Origin: Apostichopus japonicus | Lineage: Eukaryota > Echinodermata > Holothuroidea > Aspidochirotida > Stichopodidae | Direction: 5' to 3' | Length of the DNA: 64,000 bases | Assembly: GCF_037975245.1 (NCBI RefSeq) | Contig: NC_092583.1 | Coordinates: 4,561,264 to 4,625,263 of the forward strand | Shown here: piece after piece, positions 24,701-36,525 of the stretch | Numbering within the stretch: the first letter of the stretch is position 1 | How the letters are laid out: the number at the start of each line of letters is the position of its first letter | The notes under the pieces: model-generated | The model's input: the letters and a program-made list of their open reading frames with translations, nothing else | What the model was told of the DNA's origin: nothing | Databases searched by the model: none | Made by a program: the position numbers and the translations under genes

Positions 24701-27573
24701 GTAAAGGTGGTTATTGAGGGCTTGTGGGGGGGGGGGAGTGTTGAGAGAGAGGGTGTTTGGGAGATATGATCCTTTACAGATTGTATGGGGCTCTGTCTGT
24801 CTACCAATATGCTATATATGTGCAAGTGTCTGTATGTTATGACTTTGTATTTTGAGTTATTAGCTCATTGTAATGAATTTATGTTATTACTCACTTCCTT
24901 GTCTCTACGCAACAACTGCTGTAGTCTAGAGCACTTGGTAACCTTTAAGCAATCTGTCTTGCCCTGGTGACCGGCCTAATTCCGGTCTACCAACCCCCCC
25001 CCCTTCTCATTCTGCCACCCAATAGTGTCCAGAGCCCTAAAGGACAACTGTGACTTTGTAGTTTGACTCTTGAAGTTGTATTGATTTCCTTTAGTATAAT
25101 ATTTGTCGGTACCGAAGTTAAATTAATTTATTCCACGAAATTAGCCATAAAATGAGAAAATGAAAATTGATCATTAGATTATGTCCAATCTTCATCATCA
25201 CTAACAGGTCATGTGACTATTATGAAGAAGGAGACATTTGAATTTATCTGCAAGACGGTCAAAATTATGTGTGCAAGGAAAGAATTTAGCACAATAGAAC
25301 TAATTAAATAACGAAAAACTATATTTCCATTTGTTTCTTCCAATGCCGGAGGGGCTTGTACATCAGAATATTTCAAACATGTATTGGATGTTTCCATAGC
25401 AAAACACAATATCATTAATGTTGTTCAAAAGCAGCTGAGTGTGTAATAATGTTCATGTAAATTTTATGATATGGCCTAATAGCAGGATGCCCAAGTTTCT
25501 ACATAACTTAAAATACAGTTGTGCTGTTCGTTTGATGATGGACATGTTTTCAGTTGGAGATCAGTGAAAGTCAAATGCAAAAACACAACAGGACTTCCAC
25601 ATTAACTACAAGAAAAGTTTTCATGAAAATTTTGCCTTGCCTAAGTATATAGCGACTAAGTTTATCATAAGTGGGCAGATGTTAGACAAATAGGTATACA
25701 ACTACAAATACACTGAAATCACAAAAACAACGATAGCCATAAAATATGTGGTAAATACTTAATTGTAACATACAGCCATGTTATATTTTAAGTGATTGCA
25801 AAACCAGACGACCCATTAATCTTTAATAATCTTTATATCTTTAATAATAACTGCTTGTTGTCATTGATTTATGATCCATATTAGAAGGAAATAGGAAATT
25901 ATTATTTTTAGCGACAAGTTGAACCCAGAGGAAACTGTTTAGTTTAAAATCTCCTGATATATTATTGACAAAGGCCCTAACACTTGTCATGTTGTTACCA
26001 TGGTAATATGATGTAATAGGTATAATCCTGCAACGATACGATCTTGCACAACGTAATATAGTGTTGAAGTCGTTGTTGTTTTTGTAATGTCTCTGTTAAA
26101 GTCATTCATCACAGTATAATGGCTCCCCATGCAAAGATGGCTTCAGTATTAAGGGTGACAAGTTATATTTTTCTTCACTGCATCTCCTACCCTAGCTGCG
26201 CCTTCCCTCCCTGCTTTTCTGTCACCCCCCCTCCTCACAATTGTACCTTCTACCAAAAATTTTCTTTGAAGTTCATATTAAACAAGAGAGCATCATTGGA
26301 TGACATAAACACCATTGTCCTTGACAAATTTGTACTACATTGTAAACATGTCATAAACGTTATATGTTTTACCATTGAGGTTTGTGTTGTATCTGCCAAA
26401 CTGACCTAATAGTCTGTGTATTAGACTACATAGTCCAGTCACTTTAATTGGCAAACCTCAGCTATTTACAAGGACATTTCAAAAAATTAAAAACAAAAGT
26501 ATTATAGAAATACTGTACATCCTGGACAGACAGCTTTGTGTTTTAAAAGTCTTTAACATATCAAGATTAAACTGTTGCTTTAAAGTCATCAGCCTTTAAT
26601 GAAATTTGGATTCAAGCAAACTGCAATTTGTCAAGTTTTTAGCCTCTCAATGACAACAAACAAAATAACAGAATAAGGATTTTTTTCCTTGTTTCAATCT
26701 GTGTCTCCTTTTTTCTCCCGTCCAGTTTCCTGTTTTCTTTCTATCCATCTAAGTAGAATCTTATCCCTAAATATTCGAGTGGATCTTGTACTTTGAGGCC
26801 AAAAAAACAAATTTTGCATTTTTGGAGTTATTAATGGGAGGAGCTTGCTTGGGTTTTTTTTATTATTATTTTTTTGTAGGTTGTTGTCTTCAATAGACGC
26901 TTGTTGCTCCTATACTTGAGATGGAAAGCATGAACTGGGGCTTGACATAGAAAATTACATCTGGAGGGGAAATGTTCAATTTCTTACCGTATATGTTGGA
27001 AATGAATCTTCCCAAATCTGTGTATAATTTAACCTTTTAATTCATGTATTTTAATACTTGATGAAATATTTTGTATTGGAAATTGAATACATCTGTTTAG
27101 TCCATAGTGGTATATTATATAGTGTGGTTATCATGTATGCAATTATTGTGTAATTATAGTGTGGATAATGCTGGTTTCAGGCAATAACGTGTATTAATTT
27201 GACACTTCAGTACTTGGCAGACCTTTTTGCATTTATTCAAATGAACACTTTACAGTTTGGCACTGATTCAGTCACACATGAATTTTTCATTAAGATTGAT
27301 AGGTACCACTATTTATTGAGATATTGATGTTTACTTGACAACATTCCTCAGTTTTCTCTCTTTCTGCCAAACCTTTTGGCAGCTGCCTGTGAAAGTTGAC
27401 CACATGCAGTTTATAAAAATAAGGATTGGTTTTTTAATTTTTTAAATTTTTTTGTACAGCAGTGACTTCTCTTTATAAATGCAGAAGATTTTGAAATGTA
27501 CAGTACATGTATTGACTTATTAAAACATTTCTGCTGTTGTTTCTAACTAAATATTGGGAAATACTTTCACCAC
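21746..27573. other. non-coding DNA, no gene recognised
   Basis: Open frames here are short and lack recognisable domains. An ACAC/CACA-rich patch at 22250-22310 explains the 144-codon frame at 22204-22638. A G run lies at 24726-24736 and a C run at 24994-25003. One minus-strand frame near 24197-24350 has somewhat protein-like composition and is discussed as a finding. Confidence 0.55.
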
Positions 27574-27938
27574 TTAAAGGGTGTGAAGACTCGCGCAAAA
27601 AGAAACGTCTATGCCGGTAATCTGACCTAGTTTCGAATGAGGTGTAACAGAAGTGTTAGACACCACCATCGATCCCAGAAAATACACACACAGCTTGCCG
27701 TCTGTAATTAGACACTAGTGTACAGTCAGTACATACAGCTGCAGTCAATACCCACAGCACAGTGTACAAATGAAACAGCGATGGACATCTCAGGTACAGC
27801 TAAAGATAATAAGGTATCACATTTCAATACTGTCTGCATTTTGTAGTGACAAGAGGAAAACTTCACTTGCAAGCGACAGAAAGTTAACTTTTTAAAGATG
27901 GCGGCACGCTGTTTTGGGCGAGTCTTCACACCCTTTAA
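27574..27938. mobile_element. TTAA-flanked inverted-repeat element (MITE)
   Basis: A 357-bp body (27578-27934) lies between two TTAA tetramers (27574-27577 and 27935-27938). Its ends are inverted repeats: AGGGTGTGAAGACTCGC on the left and GCGAGTCTTCACACCCT on the right, continuing with one mismatch through CAAAA/TTTTG, about 23 bp in all. TTAA target duplication is the hallmark of piggyBac-type transposases, so a non-autonomous piggyBac-like element is the first reading. The outer AC/GT also pair (ACTTAA and TTAAGT), so another superfamily with a different target site cannot be excluded. No transposase is encoded. Confidence 0.8.
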
Positions 27939-28839
27939 GTAGGTAAAATAGGTCTCCATCGTTTGACTCTTTATAAAACACAAAAGAAGTAGATCAGATT
28001 CAAATTGTAAGAATAACAGCTAGGCCTGTCATCTTGACCCCTCTGTCCTCGCACGCACACGATTGTAATTCTTTCATTTTTCTTGCTCTTGGCCGGCTTT
28101 TTCCTGGGTCAAATGTTGGCCCAAATCATGCCTCGATCGTTCGCAGAATTTGATTATCTCATCCCCCTCCCCCCCAAACCCCCCTAGGGCTTACTCCTCC
28201 CTCAAAATATGAAATAACCATATTATGACTAGTGTTCTTTTAATTAAGTGGCAGGTTACCGTCTTGGCAGTGTACAGTAGCTTAAGGGTAGGTTACAATC
28301 GACTTGTAGAGATTGCATACTAGATATCAAACTGTAATTGTCATCTACATGGTTTACTGAAGATTAAAGGTAGTCAGTATAGGTCCCAAATTATAGCACG
28401 CTATATTATTGCTAAAAGTTTTCAAAAAGTACTTTCCTGGAGCTCTTTACGCTCCAAATTGTTCTCAGACAATTTTTAAGGAACACACAAGATGACGGAA
28501 TGTCGAAGTGAGGAAAATTTCCTCAAAGGCTGTAATATATCAGTTAAAAAAAATTTGACCAAAGGTGACCATATTTGAATATCTAGCATATTTGGGGCCA
28601 ATACAACATACCTTTAAACATGGGAGGCTATACGATGAAGAGCAATATAGAAAGAAACAATTCTTTTTTTACATATCTCTGATCAGATGTATGGAATGTG
28701 GCTTCCCTGTTGGACATTTAACATTGGAATTTATTCAATATATATATGTATATTCAAATTCATTTGAAATTACTGAAGACGAGATCTTTTGAAAACACAT
28801 ATTTTCATAACTACCAAATAGATTGAGAGAGGGTTTAAT

Positions 28840-29000
28840 ACAGCTCTGTACAAAGTATGTGGAGATCTGTAAACTTTAAAAAATCGAGCACATAAGGACC
28901 CACAGCTGTATAGCGATACGGATCTGTAAGGACCGGTGGTATGATAGCGCCCTCTGTTGAAACGCCAAGATTGATCCCCATTAAATCCCGGACGAAACTT
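28840..29000 (-). repeat. interspersed repeat, copy 2 (inverse of 6370-6550)
   Basis: Read on the minus strand this matches the 6.4-kb copy through TTGGCGTTTC, ACAGAGGG, CGGTCCT and GGGTCCT in the same order and spacing. It also contains GATAGCGCCCTCTG, a phrase repeated at 6957-6970. Class is unknown. Confidence 0.65.
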
Positions 29001-29910
29001 TTCAGAGACATATATACATGGTAGGCCATGAGGGGCTTGGTCAGCATGTCATGATTTTAACATGCTGTTATCATCCCATTTAATACCTACCTGACAGATA
29101 CAACTTGCAGGTAAGCGTACAGTATCCCTTCGATGAGTTTGATGATTGCACATGACTCCATCATAGCCTGCCTGGTGAATAATTAATCCATTGTTTACAC
29201 GTTCACCTGGGTATATAGTTTTTACTGAAATAGTTTGATGATGACACAGAAGTAGCTATGATCTCTTTTCAAGCATGACTGCATGTACTGAAGGATCATT
29301 CAACCAGACCCATCTGTTGAAGTGATTGTAATAGCGGTTGTTGTACCTGATTTATAGTTTGTCTGGTTTATGGAGGCAGCTGGCTGTCTGATATCAGCAG
29401 GGGTGCGGGTGGGGGGGGATACCTTTAAAGCTACAGAGTGGAGTTGGAAAGAGTTCAGTTAAAATCACAAAATGCATATTAAATTGTACTTGGTCAGTTA
29501 CCTATGCGTTAACTTTGAGGTGGCAATTCTTCAAATATAACCTCAGCATCTTCTGTTACGATGTGCACTAGTTCTTTTCTCTAGGTTTAAAGTAGAATAC
29601 CCTTTTGTCTTGCAGTTACAATCTGGCCAAAATTCCAAAGATACTTCATTCTGGATTAGCAAGTGTTTAATACAAACATGCATAATTCTTAAAGAAAAAA
29701 AATTAACTCGATTCTGTCTTTGTATAGACCTAACATTGAAACCAAGAATGTAACACAGTTGTGTAATGTTCTTACCTACATTTTCTTTTTCTTTTACTAT
29801 ATTAGTGTTATATACATTTCGGTATTTAAGGTTGTCAGTATGGCCTCATAAGTCAGTACATCAGTACGTCAGTATGGTCAGTATGGTACATGTGGCCCCA
29901 TAAGTCAGTA

Positions 29911-30158
29911 TGGCCCCATACAGTGGTTAACGCCGATGCCTTCCAATTCATAAGGTCCCGAATTCAAGTCACTTCAAGATTAATGTATGTCGTCCAGTTA
30001 CAGAGTTGTTGACAATTGACAATACATAATCATGGACGTTAAATATGAATCTAAGAGACTGACTTCGGTCAGCTTGCGGCTTTGATAAGCCAATTAATGA
30101 TGGCTTCTTCGCGAGTTCCTGCTTGCAGGAGGACCTAAAATACATTCATATAAAATGT
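29911..30158 (+). mobile_element. tRNA-like SINE, apparently full length
   Basis: The head AGTGGTTAACGCCGATG resembles a pol III A box, and AATTCAAGTCA (29961-29971) a degenerate B box, 31-40 bp downstream as in tRNA-derived SINEs. The 3' part has GCTTGCGGCTTTGATAAGCC and the hairpin CCTGCTTGCAGG, then CTAAAATACATTCATATAAA as tail. The same 3' end recurs at 36526. Immediately upstream (29849-29920) are several GTCAGTATGG words. No coding capacity. Family name is not known to me. Confidence 0.65.
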
Positions 30159-31087
30159 ACCCTGCTGAATATTGCAGGCAAAAAGGTTTATAAAGAGACT
30201 GCTGCTATTGGTTCTGTTTCTTCAAATTCTTCCCAAAAATAGAGAAGGATTTATTCAGATATTGTAAAGATTCTGCGCTGGCTACTGTAAAATACTTCTT
30301 GAATTTGAACATGAGTGGCAATTTTTCGACTTTCTAGCCTATTGGACGGATGGGGGAGGGGGGGGGGAGAGGAGGAAATAATACTGATAACCTTATATAT
30401 CCAATTCAAAGATATTAGGAGACATTTTACGAGTTTATTTTTAGAAGAGATTACTTATCATTACTATATAGGAAGTCTCTTTAAAAGGAACATTTCAAAA
30501 CATGGCCTGTTTGTTGATTCTATAGCCAAATGTCAACCTTACTGTAGAACAGGCAGGTGGCAATAAAAAAGATAGCGTGACCCTGAAAGTTGGCACAATT
30601 GACATGAAAAGAGAACCAAAGGTTCATTGCTAAAACAGTTTTGAGGTTGGATGTTCATAACACTAAAAAAAAAAAAAAAGGGGGGAAGAGAGCGTCAAGT
30701 GGAATTGACAGATGTTACATTTGGTCTCTCCATGGGGTCGACAGCTGTGCAGGATAGCAACAGCTATTAATGGGAATTGATATTAAAAATATTTACAACC
30801 AATAGTGCATATTTCAGGTGACAGCTAGAACTTAATTACAGCCCCGTTCTCGTAGCATATAATACAGACGTGTTATTGTGGGTTTCAGATCTTTTTCAAA
30901 GTCAATAATGATGTCTAATCCTCTTTACATATATATATTTATTAAAGTGATGCTGTGTCTTAAGTTTTTTTCCTCAATTTATGTACAATCCAATAGATGT
31001 ATTGAGTATGTGTAGCTAGAACAATTTTATATAGAATTATTGTAGTCGAACAAGAGAGATTTGAATATATCAGCACTACTGCAATAC

Positions 31088-31207
31088 CACTCAGGACTAT
31101 GAAAATCTAGTTTAATACTGTTACACAACATATCATTCAGGCATTAGCTGAGTAAAAACAGATAAAGTACCTAGCCTATGGGCCCAAACATGCCTCTTAT
31201 AGACTTG
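31088..31207 (+). repeat. long direct repeat, left copy
   Basis: About 120 bp starting CCACTCAGGACTATG and ending CTATAGACTTG is repeated at 31582-31705 with roughly 90% identity (for example ATCATTCAGGCATTAGCTGA versus ATCATTCAAGCATTAGCTGA). Between the copies lie AT/GA microsatellite and an interspersed repeat. Confidence 0.9.
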
Positions 31208-31239
31208 ATATGGAGTACTGTTTGAGGAAAATGAAAAGA

Positions 31240-31290
31240 TACCAATATATATATAAATATATATATATAGAGAGAGAGTGAGGTGGAGAG
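31240..31290 (+). repeat. AT and GA microsatellite
   Basis: Alternating AT with one AAAT break, followed by GAGAGAGAGTGAGGTGGAGA. It lies between the two long direct repeats. Confidence 0.9.
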
Positions 31291-31581
31291 AGAGGAATTT
31301 GTATCAGTGCTGTGGTCATTAGAGATCTATAAATGAAGAAAACTTAAAGAGCTGGAAGTAATATTTTAAACAATGAAGACAATAATAACCTAATTGTAAG
31401 GATACTGGTGGTATTTTATTCATTTATTAGGTACTAACTAAAGAGTCTAAAATTCTTCAACCTTGTTTCAAAATATCGCAAAATTTTTCCCCCAAGCATC
31501 CCCCCCATTTTACCACTTTTGTCTCCCTTGGACAAGGAAAAAGTGGTACTGTAGCACCCCTGGGCAAACATCTCTCCCCTC

Positions 31582-31705
31582 CCACTCAGGACTATGTAAA
31601 TCTTGTTAAATACTGTTACACAACATATCATTCAAGCATTAGCTGAGTTAAAACCAGATAAAGTACCTAGCCTTTTGACCCAAACATGTCTCCTATAGAC
31701 TTTGA
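31582..31705 (+). repeat. long direct repeat, right copy
   Basis: This is the second copy of the 31088-31207 block. It ends only 115 bp before the acceptor of the first visible catulin exon, so the duplication altered the sequence just upstream of that splice site. Confidence 0.9.
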
Positions 31706-31820
31706 AAATAAATTTGTCGCAGTACATAGCAGAGGTTTGCAGCGTGTAGGTACGTAAGTTTTTTGGTCTCGCTCAGATAGCAGCTAACCTACAATGAATC
31801 CCTGTTTCATTCATTCACAG

Positions 31821-32010
31821 ATAACGACACTTGTCAACCATCGAGAGGTGTCCAAACGATCAGAGAGGACTTGTCGAGCCATCGAGCGGATAGGTCAAGC
31901 AGTCAGTTTGGCCGTAGAGAGGTTTGTGAACGTTGGAGAAGCCCTTGCCGAAGAACACCATGAACTCAGAGAAGAGATGTTCCGAGCTTGTCAAGAAGCT
32001 CGTCTCGCAG
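31821..32010 (+). CDS. ctnnal1: alpha-catulin coding exon (first one visible)
   Basis: This 190-bp exon encodes part of the N-terminal helical region of alpha-catulin, a cytoplasmic scaffold of the vinculin/alpha-catenin superfamily that in studied animals links Rho-GEF, dystrobrevin and cytoskeletal complexes. The translation opens with ITTLVNH, then RIGQAVSLAVERFV and LREEMFRACQEARLAG, which I recognise as the catulin version of the segment; alpha-catenin and vinculin differ here. The acceptor is a pyrimidine-rich stretch ending in CACAG at 31820, and the donor reads GCAG then GTAACA at 32011. The exon begins in phase 0 and ends one base into a Gly codon, which the exon at 46637 completes. 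The ATG at 31794 lies in the intron and is not the start: the family normally has some tens of residues before ITTL, encoded by an earlier exon not found here. Family assignment is recognition from memory and was not checked by a search. Confidence 0.88.
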
Positions 32011-33104
32011 GTAACAGTACGATCGTTGTTTAAATACCTCCTTGAGTTGACTGTGTTCCGTGCAGATGAAAAGCTCTGTCGTGAACGCAGGTGTTTTTCT
32101 TAAATTTGAGTTTGTAACATTCAGAGGGAAGAGGAAATGGGCAGTATTCGGAAAGTGGGTTATTGTCGGTGAACTCCTAAAACCTTTGGTAAGTTCGGTA
32201 GTTAGAAAAAATAGCGTAGAAATGCAGTGGAGACAGGTAAGTGGTAAAATCGTTCATAAAGGGTGTTCATAAATTTAGACCAGCACCGAGGGATTACTGT
32301 CAGATAACAAAACCTTTGGCTGGACTCATCAAATTTTTCATCACAGTATGTAGACCAGGGTCAGAAAATGTGAACAACATTACTTCACTGTTTGCTTACA
32401 TGTCTCCTCCTAACTGGAGGACTCTTGCTCCACTACCACTGTATGTAATGTGTACACACTCTGCGACTGGTCACTCTCTTTTAACCAGCCCGCTTTTCAG
32501 TCTTCCAGCCAATGCTTTCTGATATGCATGTTGCACGTGATTAAAATTGCTTCCAAAAATGTCTGGAAATTTGTTTAGAATGGACCAAGTTCATCAATTA
32601 CTTGCTATTTACATACAGAGCCTATAATAGTTTTGGTCAGTTGAAGTCTTGGGTATAGGCACTGCTACTGTAGGTAGGTTTTGGAAAATAGTTTGCTGAA
32701 TATTGACAACGAGTTCACAAAGCAGCTCTAGATGTTGTTGTGATCATTGTTGGCTTATCAGTATGATACGAAAAAAGAAAAGAATGTTTTACCTTTGGTT
32801 TTAATTTATTTTCAGAACTTAACATCCAATATTTATGTAGTTCAGTTGCTTGACTAGACCAGTATTTTACCTCAGAAGTGAGTGGTTATTTGTCTTCAAA
32901 TTCTTTATTGTTTCTAAGTATGATGTATATCAAAGTGTCTGTGGTACAAAATGTATATGGCATTGATTGGAATCATTCTTTACTGTATGCAAATGTTATT
33001 CAAATTTATGTTTCATTCGGTGGAAGTATCTAAAAGCATATAACGCATTAGTACGATGAATCATGGCTTGTTTGGATATTAAATAATTTCCATTAATTTG
33101 TGTC

Positions 33105-33665
33105 AACGTGCAGGACGTCATAGACCAGACGCAAACAGCTGCTCGATATACCTTTTTTTTTGACAAAAATTTTGGTTCCTTCGCAGAAATTGATCGAATG
33201 AAAAAAATCAAACAAAAACATCTGTGTTCGTGCAGCTCAACATTAATCGGATGCATGTGCAGGAGAAGAGGAATATTTTTACCTCAATACGTAATTTTGA
33301 AAAACAATGTAGGCAACACTGGGAAATATTTCGCTGGACTCTATAGTTCAAGGGAATTAAGCACTGAGTGATTGTTTCTTTGTTTTAATTGTGTCCTTTG
33401 AACAGTTCTCTCTGTTGTGGAACATTGACAGAGACACACAGACATTATGTAATGGTGCTAGACATGGTGCAATGCATAGCATATAACCTAATGCACATTT
33501 ATGAACGGAAATGTCTGCACGTTCGTCCAATTAATGTTCCTCATCTCGACCAGAGCAATCACAACAAAACGGACACCGTGTTTTGCTTTGAATTTTTTCA
33601 TTTGCTGCATCTCTATGAAAGGGCCAAAGGTTTTGGACATATTTACATACATCGTCATCATTCTG
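33105..33665. repeat. diverged inverted repeat with a 240-bp loop
   Basis: The plus strand at 33105-33270 resembles the minus strand at 33665-33505. Conserved words include CTGCAC, ATTAATGTT and TTTTTTCATT in the same order. In translation the plus frame gives NFGSFAEIDRMKKIKQKH and the minus frame of the other arm gives TFGPFIEMQQMKKFKAKH. Identity is moderate (around two thirds by eye). It may be an old foldback element or two insertions of the same repeat. Confidence 0.6.
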
Positions 33666-34793
33666 TGATTATCTACTTTACGATGGTACCAAAAAATTGA
33701 TTGTACTGTAGATGGGATCGGTAATAATTTTGGTTTATTATGGAATGCATAATGGGACTTCAATAATGACATGGCTTTCATACATAACCCTTTGTTGCCG
33801 TTAGATATCAGATATGAGACAGATACAGAGACAGAGACAGTAAATTTGAATATCATCAGGTCACAGTGATGGAGGTCATCTTGGTTTCATCTACTGCTGT
33901 CGTAGACACTCAAGATTATCTTCTTTTAATGTCACATATGACACTTGGAGATAACTGTCATGTACCTAAATCTCCTCCAGAACTGCCCCTTCCACCCTCC
34001 CCTCCCCCACCATTCCAGACCCTACCTTCCCCAACTTACATCGGAAGTCACCTCGTTTAACCCATAGCTTTCAGTTCCATCGCAGAGTTGACAAATTTTG
34101 AAATTAGGTTTTGACAAGTTTTAGCCCAGCAGTGATATCAATATCATTCTCCATCTCAAACACGAAAGGTGATTAACTCATGGGATCTTTATCCTCCAAT
34201 TGACTGCCTCTCTCTATCTCTCTGTTCTCCTGGATATTATTTCTACTCGGCAAATCTCCGTAGCTCGGGCAGAGATTTCGTTCTTGGTTCTTTTCCGATG
34301 CCCTCTCGATATGATTGATAGTGTCAGAGGGTATTACCTCTCAGAGTAAATAGCCTCGGGTTCTCGAGTCAGGGGCTTCAGGATCAAACCAAACTGAAGA
34401 GAAGAAGGAGGAGGCTTGTATTTTATGGCCTACTATTTGATTTCTCGCAGGTCAACTTCAAACGGAAAGCAAAAACATAAATATCACCCTCCCCGATCAC
34501 ATTTAAAAATAGTTGATGAAACGTAGATTGCCCTCTGAAGTAGTCGCGCCTTCAGTTTGCTCTTAAAAGAAAACTCTGGTCGGATTGATTAGCTCGATAT
34601 TTTAGGACGGATGATTTGTTGTCTTTTGTAGCATCATGAATTGTCGAGAGTATAGGCTGCTGTCCTTTCCTGATATTTTAATGTGATCGGAAAACTCCGA
34701 AGCGACCACATGTTGTAACCGTGGCTATACAGAAGTGTTAAATGTATACTGACATAAATAATACTCTACACTTTGATGTAGCTCCCTCTAGAC

Positions 34794-35318
34794 CAGGGGT
34801 TCCCTAACTGGGGTGCATGAACCCCCAGGGGGTGCGTCAGTCCATCCCAGACGTTTCCGAACGTCAAAACTAGAGAACTATTTGTTGAAGTAAAATCTGA
34901 TATATCATATAATTTAGTAATGTACAAAAGTCGTACCTACAGTATCGACAAACTCTTTTCGTGTTCCATACGCATATGTTGCCATAGTAGTACCCTACTG
35001 TGCATGTGATAAATAACTGAATTATGAAACAGACACAGGCCCGCATGACTTTGGTGAAGTTGGTGTACGCATGACAGTACGTCGTAAAGATAAAGAGCTG
35101 AGAAAGTAACTGAAAGGTTGGCCAAAGTAATTATTATTATTTTTGGAAATTCCAGATGACCTCCATCTTGCCCGACACAAAGCAAAGTTAGCATAAATTC
35201 ATGCTTGAAAAATTAAAGTGTAATAATGACTCAGATCGTGTCTTGAAAAGTTGGGGGTTTGTGGACAACTCTGACATACACAGGGGGTTCGTGGGGGGAT
35301 AAAGTTAGGGAAACCCTG
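34794..35318. mobile_element. non-autonomous hAT element, 525 bp
   Basis: Terminal inverted repeats are CAGGGGTTCCCTAAC at the left and GTTAGGGAAACCCTG at the right, 14 of 15 bases pairing. The element is flanked by a perfect 8-bp target duplication CTCTAGAC (34786-34793 and 35319-35326). An 8-bp duplication with T at position 2 and A at position 7 and a CAG.GG end are typical of the hAT superfamily. There is no transposase frame; the 85-codon minus frame at 34937-35194 is not similar to hAT transposase as far as I can see. Confidence 0.93.
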
Positions 35319-35817
35319 CTCTAGACAAAGATTGCATTATCTTCGACAGCTCTAAAAACTGTGTAAGATCTGTTTTCTCTAGGGTCTTTGGCACAAAATG
35401 ATGTAGTCATACATATATATTTTCATTATATGCAAATGATGGTACTGTTTATTATAGATTAAAACCCCCATTTTGCATTGAACCTGGTATGCATATCGGA
35501 CATTGTGCAAATGATAAGGTACTGGAAAACATATCTGTTTCTTAATGGCAAACTTATTAAGCACCACATTGCTCAAAGGGGTGGGTGATACCTCCTTTCT
35601 GTAAACCCCTTCCCCCCACGTCAACAACACCCGCCCCTGTTGGGTTGCCACGATGACAAAGGTTAAATCTGCAGTCGCAAAGCAAGGAGAAAAGTTTTAA
35701 TGCCAGTGTCGAGAAGGACGTAATTTAACTGTTTAACTAGGAGAAGTGAAACTTGTAAATTTTCTTACTCTAATTCTCTTTATGTACGTGTAAATGATAG
35801 TTGGCTGTTGTCAATTC

Positions 35818-36433
35818 AGGTAGCTAGCTAAGTTGTATTGGGAGTGCAATATTGAATGGAACACAAAAAAGTTACCAACTTTAGGTAGCAAGCTAAGTTG
35901 TCATTGGAGTGCAATATTTAATAGCACACAAAAAAGCTACCAATTTAGGTAGCTAGCTAAGTTGAATAGCACACAAAAAAGTTACCAATTAAGTAGCTAG
36001 CTAAGTTGTTATTGGAGTGCAATATTGAATAGCACACAGAAAAGTTACCAAATTTAGGTAGCTAGCTAAGTTGTTATTGGAGTTCAATATTGAATAGCAC
36101 ACAAAAAAAGTTACCAAATAAAGTTAGCTAGCTAAGATGTTATATGAATGCAATATTTAATAGCACACAAATAGGTACCAAACTTAGGTAGCTAGCTAAG
36201 TTGTTATGTGAGTGCAATATTTTATAGCACACAAAAAAAATCTACCAAATTTAGGTAGCTAGCTAAGTTGAATAGCACACAAAAAAGTTACCAATTGTGG
36301 TAGCTTGCTAAAAATGGTTATTGGAGTGCAATATTTAATAGCACACAAAAATAGCTACCAAATTAAAGTAGCTAGATAAGTTGTTATTGGAATGCAATAT
36401 TGAATAGCAGAACACACACAAAAGTTTCCAACT
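35818..36433 (+). repeat. minisatellite, about 65-bp unit, 10 copies
   Basis: Units start with GGTAGCTAGCTAAGTTGTTA, continue TTGGAGTGCAATATTGAATA and GCACACAAAAAAGTTACCAA. Starts lie near 35818, 35883, 35946, 35991, 36055, 36124, 36186, 36254, 36298 and 36367. Two units, at about 35946 and 36254, are short (about 45 bp) and lack the TTATTGGAGTGCAATAT part, so two unit types are interleaved. The GCTAGC/TAGCTA palindrome marks most units. Confidence 0.92.
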
Positions 36434-36525
36434 TTAAAGTAACTGCCACGAAAGCTGCTATACATGTAAAATAATGTACCTCCAGATTGATGGGACTTTT
36501 ATGCAAAATGCAAGTACCCTAAAAA

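Noticed and set aside
31794-31820. ATG at 31794 as catulin start codon
   Set aside because: The family has residues before ITTL, and CACAG at 31820 is a good acceptor. The ATG lies in its pyrimidine tract region.
34937-35194. hAT transposase fragment on the minus strand
   Set aside because: The frame lies inside the element but shows none of the residues I associate with hAT transposase. The element is too short and the frame is probably chance.
35818-36433. Regular repeats that could be taken for a CRISPR array
   Set aside because: Whole units are repeated with no unique spacers between fixed repeats. The context is a eukaryotic intron. The same applies to 49760-50172 and 37739-37990.
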